A stretch of DNA of 5,015 nt from an uncultured Riemerella sp. (GCA_938037185.1 CALHQK010000056.1:1-5015), one strand, 5' to 3'; shown: positions 1 to 5,015, counted from the stretch's first letter. The notes: generated from the sequence alone by a model not told the origin. Numbers and translations are program-made.

Positions 1-54
1 TAGCCAAAAGCATGAAATAAAACAATTAAAATTATTTTAAAGAACTCTATTCTC

Positions 55-70
55 TAACTAATATTAGTTA
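55..70. repeat. 16-bp perfect palindrome over the 3' end of the repeat-protein gene
   Basis: TAACTAATATTAGTTA is its own reverse complement and covers the TAA stop of the minus-strand gene ending at 64. It has no GC-rich stem and no following T-run in the gene's direction, so it is not a standard intrinsic terminator. It could form a weak hairpin at the mRNA end or be chance in AT-rich DNA. The remaining bases to the left edge hold no gene or RNA that I can see. Confidence 0.4.
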
Positions 71-1560
71 TCCAGCTGTTTCCATGTAGAGCCATCACAG
101 CCGTAGAAGTGGATGCTGCTAAAACGGATAGCTCCTGCGTTATCTGGGGTACAGCTTCCATATTCAGAACTTACTCTTACCTCTCCTCTTACATCCAGCT
201 TGGCTTTGGGATCAGTAACACCCCCTACCCCTACTTTGTTAGCATTATTTCCTAATAGAACTGGGGAGCCATAACTACCATTTCCTATAGCAACTGTACC
301 ATCTTGCAAGGGCCCCCAAGAACCATTCCCTATAATAATTGCGTTATCCATCACACCTGGAGTATCTATCCCATTACCAGCTAATATAGCGATATTCCCA
401 TTACCCTCTCCTAAATTATAATAATAATTTCCATTTCCTATGGCAACATTATGACTCCCCGTAATACCAGAAGATCCTCCGCTAAGAACATTATTGTATC
501 CTATAGCAACATTATAATTCCCAGTAAAGTCTCCATTAGAATACATAGAATTATATCCCAAAGCTATATTATTTTGCCCACTAAACCCCCCATTATGGAC
601 TATAATAGTGCTGTTTCCTATACCCATATTATTATTCCCGCCAATATCCCCAGCATAGGCATAAATAGAATTGGATCCTATGGCTAAATTACTGTTCCCT
701 GTAACATTACCATTATACGGATTAAATTGACTAGTTCCTATGCCTATATTATTGTTCCCTGTAAGATCACCATTATTCAGACTAAATTGACCAGATCCTA
801 TGGCGAAATTACTGTGCCCTGTAATATCACCATTAATCAGAAATAAGCTTTGTCCTATACCAAAATTATTGTACCCTGTAAACTGTGCATTCGCTTTACT
901 TAGACTATATATACTACTTCCCAAGGCAACATTACTTCCTCCCTGCATGGTACCACCATTACTCATTTGAAACAGACTGTACCCGATACCTGTATTTCCA
1001 GATGCCTGCATAGTGCCGCCGTTGTTGTAATAAATGCTACTTCCCATAGCAATGTTGACATTTCCCGATAAATCTGCTGGGTTAGTAAACCCATAAAAGG
1101 TACTCGGTCCTATGGCTATATTACCCGTAGCATTTCCTAAGCTGGTGCCGTTGCCTCCTATCCCTGCATCTTGGGTAATATGGTTGCCATTTATATATCT
1201 AAGGTCCTGCTCTGCGCCTCCGCCAAACTTCTGCCACTTAGCAGCAGTATGGTTATAGTAGTAGTAGCCGGGGTCTGCTACATCTACCAGCTTGCCGGTG
1301 CGGTCTGCCAAAGGCAGGGTTTCTTTTAGATAAGTAATAATGGCATGGTGGTCTGCCCCAAAGTGGGCAAGATTGGTCATGGTTTTCATCTGTGCGGCGG
1401 TTATACGCGGGATTATCAGCCCTTTGCTCTCGCTCACCCCAGGCTCTATGTGCATAGTGGCGCGCGGTTCATCGGTGTTTATCCCTATCATTCCGTCTTT
1501 TACCTGTGCATTTGCTGTCATCCCAGACAGCACTAATGCTGCAATGATAATTCTGTTCAT
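64..1560 (-). CDS. Secreted protein with about 20-residue NxAIG tandem repeats (adhesin-head-like)
   Basis: A complete 498-aa ORF. Residues 1-19 form a signal peptide (basic start, hydrophobic core, ANA-Q cleavage site), with no lipobox cysteine, so the product is exported and not a lipoprotein. Residues 24-40 carry a GINTDEPRATMHIEP module common at the N-terminus of flavobacterial secreted proteins. Residues 97-112 are a Tyr/Trp-rich stretch. Residues 146-426 hold about 15 repeats ending in N-x-A/G-I-G, resembling YadA-type head rungs but longer. Residues 442-462 repeat the N-terminal module in variant form (GVTDPKAKLDVRG), and the C-terminus has a Cys470/Cys488 pair that could form a disulfide. 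I see no trimeric anchor, outer-membrane barrel or obvious T9SS C-terminal domain, so attachment is unknown. The start is the only ATG that gives the signal peptide; an A/T-rich leader precedes it. It appears to be monocistronic. An extracellular structural or adhesive role is inference; the exact function is unknown. Confidence 0.9.
   Translation of the reverse strand: MNRIIIAALVLSGMTANAQVKDGMIGINTDEPRATMHIEPGVSESKGLIIPRITAAQMKTMTNLAHFGADHHAIITYLKETLPLADRTGKLVDVADPGYYYYNHTAAKWQKFGGGAEQDLRYINGNHITQDAGIGGNGTSLGNATGNIAIGPSTFYGFTNPADLSGNVNIAMGSSIYYNNGGTMQASGNTGIGYSLFQMSNGGTMQGGSNVALGSSIYSLSKANAQFTGYNNFGIGQSLFLINGDITGHSNFAIGSGQFSLNNGDLTGNNNIGIGTSQFNPYNGNVTGNSNLAIGSNSIYAYAGDIGGNNNMGIGNSTIIVHNGGFSGQNNIALGYNSMYSNGDFTGNYNVAIGYNNVLSGGSSGITGSHNVAIGNGNYYYNLGEGNGNIAILAGNGIDTPGVMDNAIIIGNGSWGPLQDGTVAIGNGSYGSPVLLGNNANKVGVGGVTDPKAKLDVRGEVRVSSEYGSCTPDNAGAIRFSSIHFYGCDGSTWKQLDN
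283..1125 (-). repeat. Coding tandem repeat array, about 60-bp unit
   Basis: The closing Gly of the N-x-A/G-I-G motif falls at residues 151, 173, 193, 214, 236, 255, 275, 295, 315, 335, 354 and 375, so units are 19-22 residues and settle to exactly 20 (60 bp) in the centre. The unit reads roughly N-[ILFV]-[AG]-[IML]-G-x-S, a variable stretch, then NG-[DG]-x-[TSG]-G-x-N. Degenerate copies follow to residue 426. DNA identity between neighbours is highest around 690-850, where CCCTGTAA-x-AT-x-ACCATTA and AAATTGAC-x-AG recur at 60-bp spacing, which suggests recent in-frame duplication there. The unit is coding throughout and has no unrelated spacers, so this is not a CRISPR array. Confidence 0.88.
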
Positions 1561-1602
1561 AATGAATAATTTTTAAAAAGTTACACTAATATTAAAACAC
1601 AG

Positions 1603-1647
1603 AAAGGCATCACTCTTCCCATAAAGAGCGATGCCTTTTTCTATTTT
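1603..1647 (+). terminator. Hairpin plus T-tract, terminator-like on the plus strand
   Basis: The arms at 1603-1617 and 1624-1638 pair as 9 + 5 bp with one A/C mismatch and a 6-nt loop. A T-rich tail follows on the plus strand to 1647. No plus-strand gene ends nearby, so its plus-strand client is unclear. Read on the minus strand, the same stem lies 43 nt before the repeat-protein start codon with only a poor T-run after it, so it may act as a leader hairpin or weak attenuator, or be a relic of a former neighbour. Confidence 0.5.
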
Positions 1648-1659
1648 TTTATAATTATT

Positions 1660-1689
1660 TACGCAAGAATTTTGAGAAACTTTTGCGTA
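1660..1689. repeat. 7-bp inverted repeat in the leader
   Basis: TACGCAA at 1660-1666 is the exact reverse complement of TTGCGTA at 1683-1689, with a 16-nt AT-rich gap. In a minus-strand transcript it would form a second, weaker hairpin between the microsatellite and the stem at 1603-1638. It could equally be a protein-binding dyad or chance. Confidence 0.3.
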
Positions 1690-1690
1690 T

Positions 1691-1786
1691 TTAAAGTATT
1701 TGCTGTATACTAACGCGCGAGCGCTGTGTGTGTGTGTGTGTGTGTGTGTTTACACAATTATTTGAGATAGGCAAGTTTTTCATCAT
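1691..1786 (-). other. Possible upstream ORF (31 codons) crossing the microsatellite
   Basis: Downstream of the predicted promoter, a double ATG (1786-1781) after an A-rich stretch opens a frame of 31 codons ending in TAA at 1691-1693. The (CA)12 tract is translated as alternating Thr-His. In the frame reached by gaining one CA unit, the ORF would stay open to a stop at 1573-1575, only 12 nt before the repeat-protein ATG; in the third frame it stops just after the tract. The reading is exact. Translation of this ORF is speculation, and the peptide resembles no family I know. Confidence 0.22.
1725..1748. repeat. (TG)12 dinucleotide microsatellite
   Basis: Twelve uninterrupted TG units on the plus strand, read as (CA)12 on the minus strand. 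It directly follows an alternating CG-rich stretch (1714-1724, CGCGCGAGCGC), making about 35 bp of nearly alternating purine-pyrimidine sequence that could favour Z-DNA or slipped-strand pairing. It lies 165-188 nt upstream of the repeat-protein start codon and about 97 nt downstream of the predicted -7 box. Such tracts commonly change length by replication slippage; that this one does so is inference. Confidence 0.95.
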
Positions 1787-1844
1787 ATTTTTATTAGTTT
1801 TTTGTATAATGTTTTGTAATTATTTGTTCATCAGAATGATGGGG

Positions 1845-1876
1845 CAAAGATAGAAATGTTTTTTAATAAGACCAAA
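1845..1876 (-). promoter_or_regulatory. Bacteroidota-type promoter facing the repeat-protein gene
   Basis: On the minus strand TTTG (1876-1873) is followed after 20 nt by TATCTTTG (1852-1845), matching the Bacteroidota -33 TTTG and -7 TAnnTTTG boxes at normal spacing. Transcription would begin near 1838-1840 and run leftward, giving a leader of about 280 nt before the start codon at 1560. It lies just beyond the dnaJ terminator, so the repeat-protein gene appears independently transcribed. A weaker candidate, TAACTTTT near 1580, lacks a -33 partner. Confidence 0.65.
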
Positions 1877-1913
1877 TATTTTTAGAAAAATTGGACACGG
1901 GCGGCTTCCAAAC

Positions 1914-1942
1914 AAAAAAGAAGCCCGTTGGTCAGGCTTCCT
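1914..1942 (-). terminator. Intrinsic terminator of grpE-dnaJ
   Basis: Immediately after the dnaJ stop, on the minus strand, GAAGCC (1940-1935) pairs with GGCTTC (1925-1920) across a 9-nt loop. The stem can extend by a G-U and an A-U pair and is followed by six T residues (1919-1914). Orientation and position fit termination of the chaperone operon. Confidence 0.85.
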
Positions 1943-1945
1943 TAT

Positions 1946-3070
1946 TTAGCTAAACATATCCCTTACTCTTTCAAAAAAAGATTTTTCTTTTCCTGTGGGC
2001 TCTGCTTTCATTTCTCCTTGGTCTATCTGCTTTTGGAAAAACTCCTTCTGCTCTGGGGTGAGCTTCTGTGGCGTCCATACATTGATATGGACAAACATAT
2101 CGCCTTTGTGGTAGCTGTCCAAGCTCGGCAGTCCTTTCCCTGCCAAGCGGAGGATTTTGCCAGACTGCGTGCCGGCATCTATTTTTATTTTTACTTTTCC
2201 ATCTACGGTAGAGATTTCTTTGGAACAGCCCAAAGCGGCTTCGGCAAAGGAAATGTAAAGTTCTTGGTGGAGGTTGTCCCCCTCTCTTTTTATGTTTTTG
2301 TCTTCTACTTCTTCTATCACCACCAGCAGGTCGCCGGGAGTTCCTCCCAATGGAGCATCATTTCCTTTTCCTTTTACGCTCAACTGTATGCCGTCTCTTG
2401 CTCCAGCTGGAATGTTGATATTTACTTCTTCTTCTTCTTGGATAAGTCCCTGTGCATTTGCTCCAGCAGGTATTTTATCGGCTACTTTTCCTAAGCCATG
2501 GCAGGTTCCGCAGGTGGTCTGCGTCTGCATCTGCCCGAATACGGTATTCATTACCTTCATCTGGACACCTTTTCCGTTACAAGTAGGGCAGGTTTTGGAG
2601 GTAACGCCTTGGGCAAGTTTCATTCTTTTTACTTTCAGGGTTTTCTGTGCTCCACTGAATATTTCTTCTAAGGTCAAACGAATGCGGACACGAAGGTTAG
2701 AGCCTCTAAGTTGCTGAGGTCTTCCACCACCGCCAAATCCTCCGAAATCTCCAAAACCGCCAAATCCTCCGCCGAAGATATCGCCAAACTGTGCAAAAAT
2801 ATCTTCCATGCTCATTCCTCCGCTGTAGCCGCCACCTGCTGCACCGCCTACTCCGGCATGCCCGAACTGGTCGTATCTTGCTTTTTTGTCGGCATCGCTC
2901 AGCACTTCGTATGCTTCGGCAGCTTCTTTGAATTTTTCTTCGGCTTCTTTATCGCCGGGGTTTTTGTCGGGATGGTATTTTATCGCCAACTTACGATATG
3001 CCTTTTTGATTTCATCTGCACTGGCAGATTTAGAAACTCCTAATATTTCGTAATAATCTCTTTTAGTCAT
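1946..3070 (-). CDS. dnaJ: Chaperone protein DnaJ (Hsp40), two-motif zinc-finger variant
   Basis: A 374-aa cytoplasmic co-chaperone that delivers unfolded substrates to DnaK and stimulates its ATPase; E. coli DnaJ has 376 residues. Residues 1-70 are the J domain with the catalytic HPD at 33-35. Residues 74-116 are the Gly/Phe region, with EDIF and GDIF motifs. The central domain holds only two CxxCxGxG motifs, Cys161/Cys164 and Cys187/Cys190, where classical DnaJ has four. Their spacing and place fit motifs II and III (zinc centre 2); motifs I and IV are absent, the latter replaced by residues about 200-216. Beta-rich substrate-binding domains run to about 340, followed by a C-terminal dimerisation tail ending in FFERVRDMF. 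The start lies 18 bp after grpE, so the two are co-transcribed. The family assignment is secure; the reduced zinc domain looks genuine, because the frame is intact and flanking positions align. Confidence 0.97.
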   Translation of the reverse strand: MTKRDYYEILGVSKSASADEIKKAYRKLAIKYHPDKNPGDKEAEEKFKEAAEAYEVLSDADKKARYDQFGHAGVGGAAGGGYSGGMSMEDIFAQFGDIFGGGFGGFGDFGGFGGGGRPQQLRGSNLRVRIRLTLEEIFSGAQKTLKVKRMKLAQGVTSKTCPTCNGKGVQMKVMNTVFGQMQTQTTCGTCHGLGKVADKIPAGANAQGLIQEEEEVNINIPAGARDGIQLSVKGKGNDAPLGGTPGDLLVVIEEVEDKNIKREGDNLHQELYISFAEAALGCSKEISTVDGKVKIKIDAGTQSGKILRLAGKGLPSLDSYHKGDMFVHINVWTPQKLTPEQKEFFQKQIDQGEMKAEPTGKEKSFFERVRDMFS

Positions 3071-3088
3071 CTTTAATAAGCTAAAATC

Positions 3089-3637
3089 TTACATTCCTGT
3101 TACTACTTTCGCAAAACGAATTACTTTGTCATGAAGCTGGTATCCGGTCTCTATGACATCCACAATCTTCCCTTTCAACTCTTCGGAAGGAGCCGAAATC
3201 TGGGTAACAGCCTCGTGGAAATCTACATTGAACCCATCACCGGCTTTTACCTCTATGCTTTTCAGTCCTTTTTCGCTCAGAGTATTTTTAAATTTTTGAT
3301 AAATAAGCTCTACACCTTTCAGGTATTGGTCATCCTCTGATTTGGCTAGCTCTTTCAGGGCACGCTCAAAATCATCTAAAATAGGCAGAAGGGAGAGCAT
3401 TAGGTTTTGGTTGGCATACTGCGCAAATTCTAATTTCTCTTTCTGCGTTCTTCTTTTATAATTTTCAAACTCTGCAAAAAGCCTTATGTATTGGTCTTTT
3501 TGTTCTGCCATTTGTTCCTCTAAAAAGGAATCTTCTGCCAAATCTGCAGCTTTTTCGGTTTCTTGGTTTTCTGTATTTTTTAATTCTTCGTTAGGGAAAG
3601 CACTGTTTTCTCCCTGTAAATCTTTATTTTCTTCCAT
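3089..3637 (-). CDS. grpE: GrpE, nucleotide exchange factor of DnaK
   Basis: A 182-aa cytoplasmic protein that releases ADP from DnaK and so resets the chaperone cycle with DnaJ. Residues 1-40 are an acidic, probably disordered leader. About 41-95 form the long coiled-coil helix used for dimerisation (Arg/Lys/Glu-rich, with FAEFENYKRR at 54-63). The C-terminal beta-domain that contacts DnaK carries the GrpE signature: DFHEAVTQ near 139-146, then GYQLHDKVIRFAKVVTG at 165-181. The length is typical, since E. coli GrpE is 197 aa. It is the first gene of a two-gene unit with dnaJ 18 bp downstream. The ATG follows an A-rich stretch with no Shine-Dalgarno motif, as is usual in Bacteroidota. I see no CIRCE-type inverted repeat in front of it and no clear TAnnTTTG box, so its heat-shock control is unresolved. 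Confidence 0.97.
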   Translation of the reverse strand: MEENKDLQGENSAFPNEELKNTENQETEKAADLAEDSFLEEQMAEQKDQYIRLFAEFENYKRRTQKEKLEFAQYANQNLMLSLLPILDDFERALKELAKSEDDQYLKGVELIYQKFKNTLSEKGLKSIEVKAGDGFNVDFHEAVTQISAPSEELKGKIVDVIETGYQLHDKVIRFAKVVTGM

Positions 3638-3655
3638 TTTTCGTCAATTTTCTTC

Positions 3656-3756
3656 ATCGTATTGGTCAAAAAATCTGCCACACTATAAAATCTGCCATTT
3701 AGTCTTGTTTTAGAAGTTTTATCTTGTTAATAAATAAAATGAACAAACAATACGAT
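3656..3756. repeat. 9-bp inverted repeat spanning the grpE/recA divergent region
   Basis: ATCGTATTG at 3656-3664 is the exact reverse complement of CAATACGAT at 3748-3756. One arm lies about 19 bp upstream of the grpE ATG and the other about 42 bp upstream of the recA ATG. The symmetry could reflect a regulator binding both ends, but a 9-bp match in 160 bp can arise by chance. Confidence 0.3.
3670..3697 (-). promoter_or_regulatory. Direct repeat TGGCAGATTTT upstream of grpE
   Basis: On the minus strand TGGCAGATTTT occurs twice (3697-3687 and 3680-3670), with starts 17 nt apart, 33 bp and more upstream of the grpE start codon. An 11-nt repeat in this position could be a tandem operator or activator site for the chaperone operon. 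The downstream copy, extended to TTTTTTGAC, vaguely resembles a sigma-54 -24/-12 element but has GA where GC is required. No known binding protein is assigned. Confidence 0.35.
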
Positions 3757-3772
3757 AATATAAAATAATTTA

Positions 3773-3780
3773 TATTTTTG
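3773..3780 (+). promoter_or_regulatory. Probable -7 box of the recA promoter
   Basis: TATTTTTG matches the Bacteroidota -7 consensus TAnnTTTG and ends 17 bp before the recA ATG, implying a very short leader. No TTG is present about 20 nt upstream (around 3750), so the -33 element is missing or degenerate. No LexA-like palindrome is apparent beside it. Confidence 0.5.
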
Positions 3781-3797
3781 TAGCAAATATTTCGAAG

Positions 3798-4805
3798 ATG
3801 AGTAATTTAGAAGATAAGAAAAAAGCACTAAGTCTAGTCCTAGAAAAAATGGACAAGACCTATGGAAAAGGTACAGTAATGAAGCTGGGAGACAGCGCAG
3901 TAGATGATACAATAGAAGTAATTCCGTCTGGTTCTTTGGGACTGGATATTGCCCTTGGTGTAGGCGGATATCCGCGAGGAAGAGTGATAGAGATTTTCGG
4001 GCCTGAATCATCAGGGAAAACAACCCTTACACTACACGCCATTGCCGAAGCCCAAAAAGCAGGAGGAATAGCAGCTTTCATAGATGCAGAGCATGCTTTT
4101 GACAGAAGTTATGCAGCAAAATTAGGAATTGATTTAGAAAACCTTATTATTTCTCAGCCAGACAATGGAGAGCAAGCCCTTGAAATCGCGGACAACCTCA
4201 TCCGTTCTGGTGCGATAGACATCGTAGTAATAGATTCTGTGGCAGCTCTTACTCCAAAAGCTGAAATAGACGGCGATATGGGAGATTCCAAAATGGGACT
4301 ACACGCTAGGCTGATGTCTCAGGCATTAAGAAAACTCACAGGAACTATCAATAAAACCAAATGTACTGTAATTTTCATCAACCAGTTGAGAGAAAAAATA
4401 GGTGTAATGTTTGGTAACCCAGAAACTACTACTGGTGGAAACGCTCTTAAATTCTACGCTTCCGTGAGAATAGACATCAGAAAAGCCAGCACACCGATAA
4501 AGGTAGGCGATGAAGCCGTAGGAAGCCGAGTAAAAGTAAAAGTGGTGAAAAATAAAGTGGCGCCACCTTTCAGACAGGCAGAATTTGACATTATGTACGG
4601 CGAGGGAGTTTCTAAAATTGGAGAAATCTTAGACCTTGGTGTAGACTATGATGTGATTAAGAAAAGCGGCTCATGGTTCAGTTACGGAGATACTAAACTA
4701 GGACAAGGTAGAGATGCTGTGAAAGAACTTCTGAAAGACAATCCAGAACTTACCGAAGAACTTAGCCAGAAAATAACTGAAGCAATTCAAAATAAAGAGA
4801 AATAA
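3798..4805 (+). CDS. recA: Recombinase RecA
   Basis: A 335-aa ATP-dependent strand-exchange protein that coats single-stranded DNA and drives homologous recombination and repair in the cytoplasm. Residues 1-32 form the N-terminal polymerisation helix and strand. Walker A is GPESSGKT at 68-75; the catalytic Glu lies in FIDAEHA (Glu98). Walker B is IVVIDS at 142-147. The DNA-binding L2 loop runs from about FGNPETTTGG at 205 to the RecA signature ALKFYASVR at 216-224. The C-terminal domain spans about 270-335. The protein is shorter than E. coli RecA (353 aa) and ends in lysine-rich NKEK, so it lacks the long acidic tail that moderates DNA binding there. All core motifs are intact. The ATG gives the standard family N-terminus and follows an A/T-rich leader. 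It is transcribed divergently from grpE-dnaJ and is followed by its own terminator, so it is probably monocistronic. Confidence 0.98.
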   Translation: MSNLEDKKKALSLVLEKMDKTYGKGTVMKLGDSAVDDTIEVIPSGSLGLDIALGVGGYPRGRVIEIFGPESSGKTTLTLHAIAEAQKAGGIAAFIDAEHAFDRSYAAKLGIDLENLIISQPDNGEQALEIADNLIRSGAIDIVVIDSVAALTPKAEIDGDMGDSKMGLHARLMSQALRKLTGTINKTKCTVIFINQLREKIGVMFGNPETTTGGNALKFYASVRIDIRKASTPIKVGDEAVGSRVKVKVVKNKVAPPFRQAEFDIMYGEGVSKIGEILDLGVDYDVIKKSGSWFSYGDTKLGQGRDAVKELLKDNPELTEELSQKITEAIQNKEK

Positions 4806-4835
4806 ATCTTTTCATAATTATATTGATTTTAATGG

Positions 4836-4871
4836 AACCGCCCTGATAAAATTTTCATCAGGGCGGTTTTT
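4836..4871 (+). terminator. Strong intrinsic terminator of recA
   Basis: A perfect 12-bp stem pairs 4836-4847 (AACCGCCCTGAT) with 4857-4868 (ATCAGGGCGGTT) around a 9-nt loop, followed by T residues to 4871. It begins 31 bp after the recA stop. The gene to its right is convergent; on the minus strand the stem lacks a good T-run, so any bidirectional use would be weak. Confidence 0.93.
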
Positions 4872-4891
4872 GGATTACAGAATGTATTCTT

Positions 4892-5014
4892 TTACTCTTC
4901 CATTCTGCTGAGTTCTTCGTAGTTTTGTTTCAGTTTATATAGTAGGTTTCCATAAACGAGATGATAAATAAATCTTAGGAATAAAACAAAAATGAAAATA
5001 ATCATTAAAAAAGG
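4892..5014 (-). CDS. C-terminal end of a small putative membrane protein, cut by the window edge
   Basis: The minus strand is open from the right edge to a TAA at 4892-4894 and gives about 40 residues. A hydrophobic segment (MIIFIFVLFLRFIYHLVYGN) is followed by a charged, helix-forming tail, KLKQNYEELSRMEE. That layout suggests one transmembrane helix with a cytoplasmic tail. An internal ATG at 5003-5005 would give a complete 37-aa protein, but a T-rich rather than A-rich stretch precedes it, so the true start may lie outside the window. The coding look (hydrophobic block then charged helix, ending between a convergent terminator and the edge) supports a real gene. I do not recognise the family with certainty; small single-pass proteins of this form are common in Flavobacteriia. 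Confidence 0.55.
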   Translation of the reverse strand, partial: PFLMIIFIFVLFLRFIYHLVYGNLLYKLKQNYEELSRMEE

Positions 5015-5015
5015 A

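Noticed and set aside
436..1125. CRISPR-like array
   Set aside because: The spacing is regular, but the units are degenerate, fully coding, with no unrelated spacers and no cas genes; it is a protein repeat.
451..1576. Short plus-strand ORFs opposite the repeat-protein gene
   Set aside because: The one at 451-687 is Ser/Ile/Pro-rich and simply mirrors the 60-bp repeat; those at 1340-1576 mirror the N-terminal region.
1584..1593. ACTAATATTA shared with 57-66, possibly a direct repeat flanking the repeat-protein gene as after an insertion
   Set aside because: Ten AT-rich bases can match by chance, there are no terminal inverted repeats or transposase, and the left copy overlaps the stop codon.
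1928..2494. 188-aa plus-strand ORF antisense to dnaJ
   Set aside because: It lies wholly opposite dnaJ, its protein is a Phe/Tyr-rich low-complexity run typical of an antisense shadow, and no promoter or family match is visible.
2274..3043. Two further plus-strand ORFs (147 and 110 aa) antisense to dnaJ
   Set aside because: They are shadows of the Gly/Phe and zinc regions of dnaJ, with no recognisable domains.
3664..3680. Sigma-54 promoter upstream of grpE
   Set aside because: TGGCAG-N5-TTGAC resembles the -24/-12 consensus but lacks the essential GC at -12, and the match falls inside an A/T-rich direct repeat.
3638..3797. CIRCE (HrcA) or LexA operator
   Set aside because: I looked for TTAGCACTC-N9-GAGTGCTAA and for a compact SOS-type palindrome and saw neither.
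3727..4081. Minus-strand ORFs over the 5' end of recA (98 and 73 aa)
   Set aside because: They overlap confident recA coding sequence and its promoter and show no family features.

Overview
The window looks like chromosome of a Bacteroidota bacterium, most likely class Flavobacteriia in the Weeksellaceae / Chryseobacterium neighbourhood. The reasons are the sequence style of RecA, GrpE and DnaJ, the lack of Shine-Dalgarno motifs before the start codons (A/T-rich leaders instead), a promoter of the Bacteroidota type (TTTG-N20-TATCTTTG), and a secreted protein of a kind common in that class (signal peptide ending in NAQ, then a GINTxxPxAxxHI module). The genus is inference.

Layout, left to right. 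1-63 holds no gene; a 16-bp palindrome covers the end of the first gene. 64-1560 (minus) encodes a 498-aa secreted protein whose centre is a tandem array of about 20-residue repeats ending in N-x-A-I-G, like a beta-roll or adhesin head. 1561-1945 is a 385-bp gap and the most unusual stretch: reading leftward it has the dnaJ terminator, a good Bacteroidota promoter facing the repeat gene, a short upstream ORF crossing a (CA)12 microsatellite, and two inverted repeats before the repeat gene's ATG. 1946-3070 (minus) is dnaJ and 3089-3637 (minus) is grpE, 18 bp apart in the order grpE-dnaJ. 3638-3797 is a 160-bp divergent control region with an 11-nt direct repeat and a 9-bp inverted repeat. 3798-4805 (plus) is recA, followed by a strong intrinsic terminator at 4836-4871. 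4892 to the right edge (minus) is the C-terminal end of a small, probably single-pass membrane protein that runs out of the window.

How they work together: GrpE and DnaJ are the nucleotide-exchange factor and J-domain co-chaperone of DnaK, which is not in the window. RecA does recombinational repair and is transcribed away from them, so 3638-3797 must serve two stress-related units. The repeat protein has no evident functional link to the chaperones and has its own promoter beyond the dnaJ terminator.

No mobile element, CRISPR array, tRNA or rRNA is visible. The core genes are ordinary. What deserves a second look is the repeat protein with its microsatellite-bearing leader, and a DnaJ that keeps only two of the four usual zinc-finger motifs.
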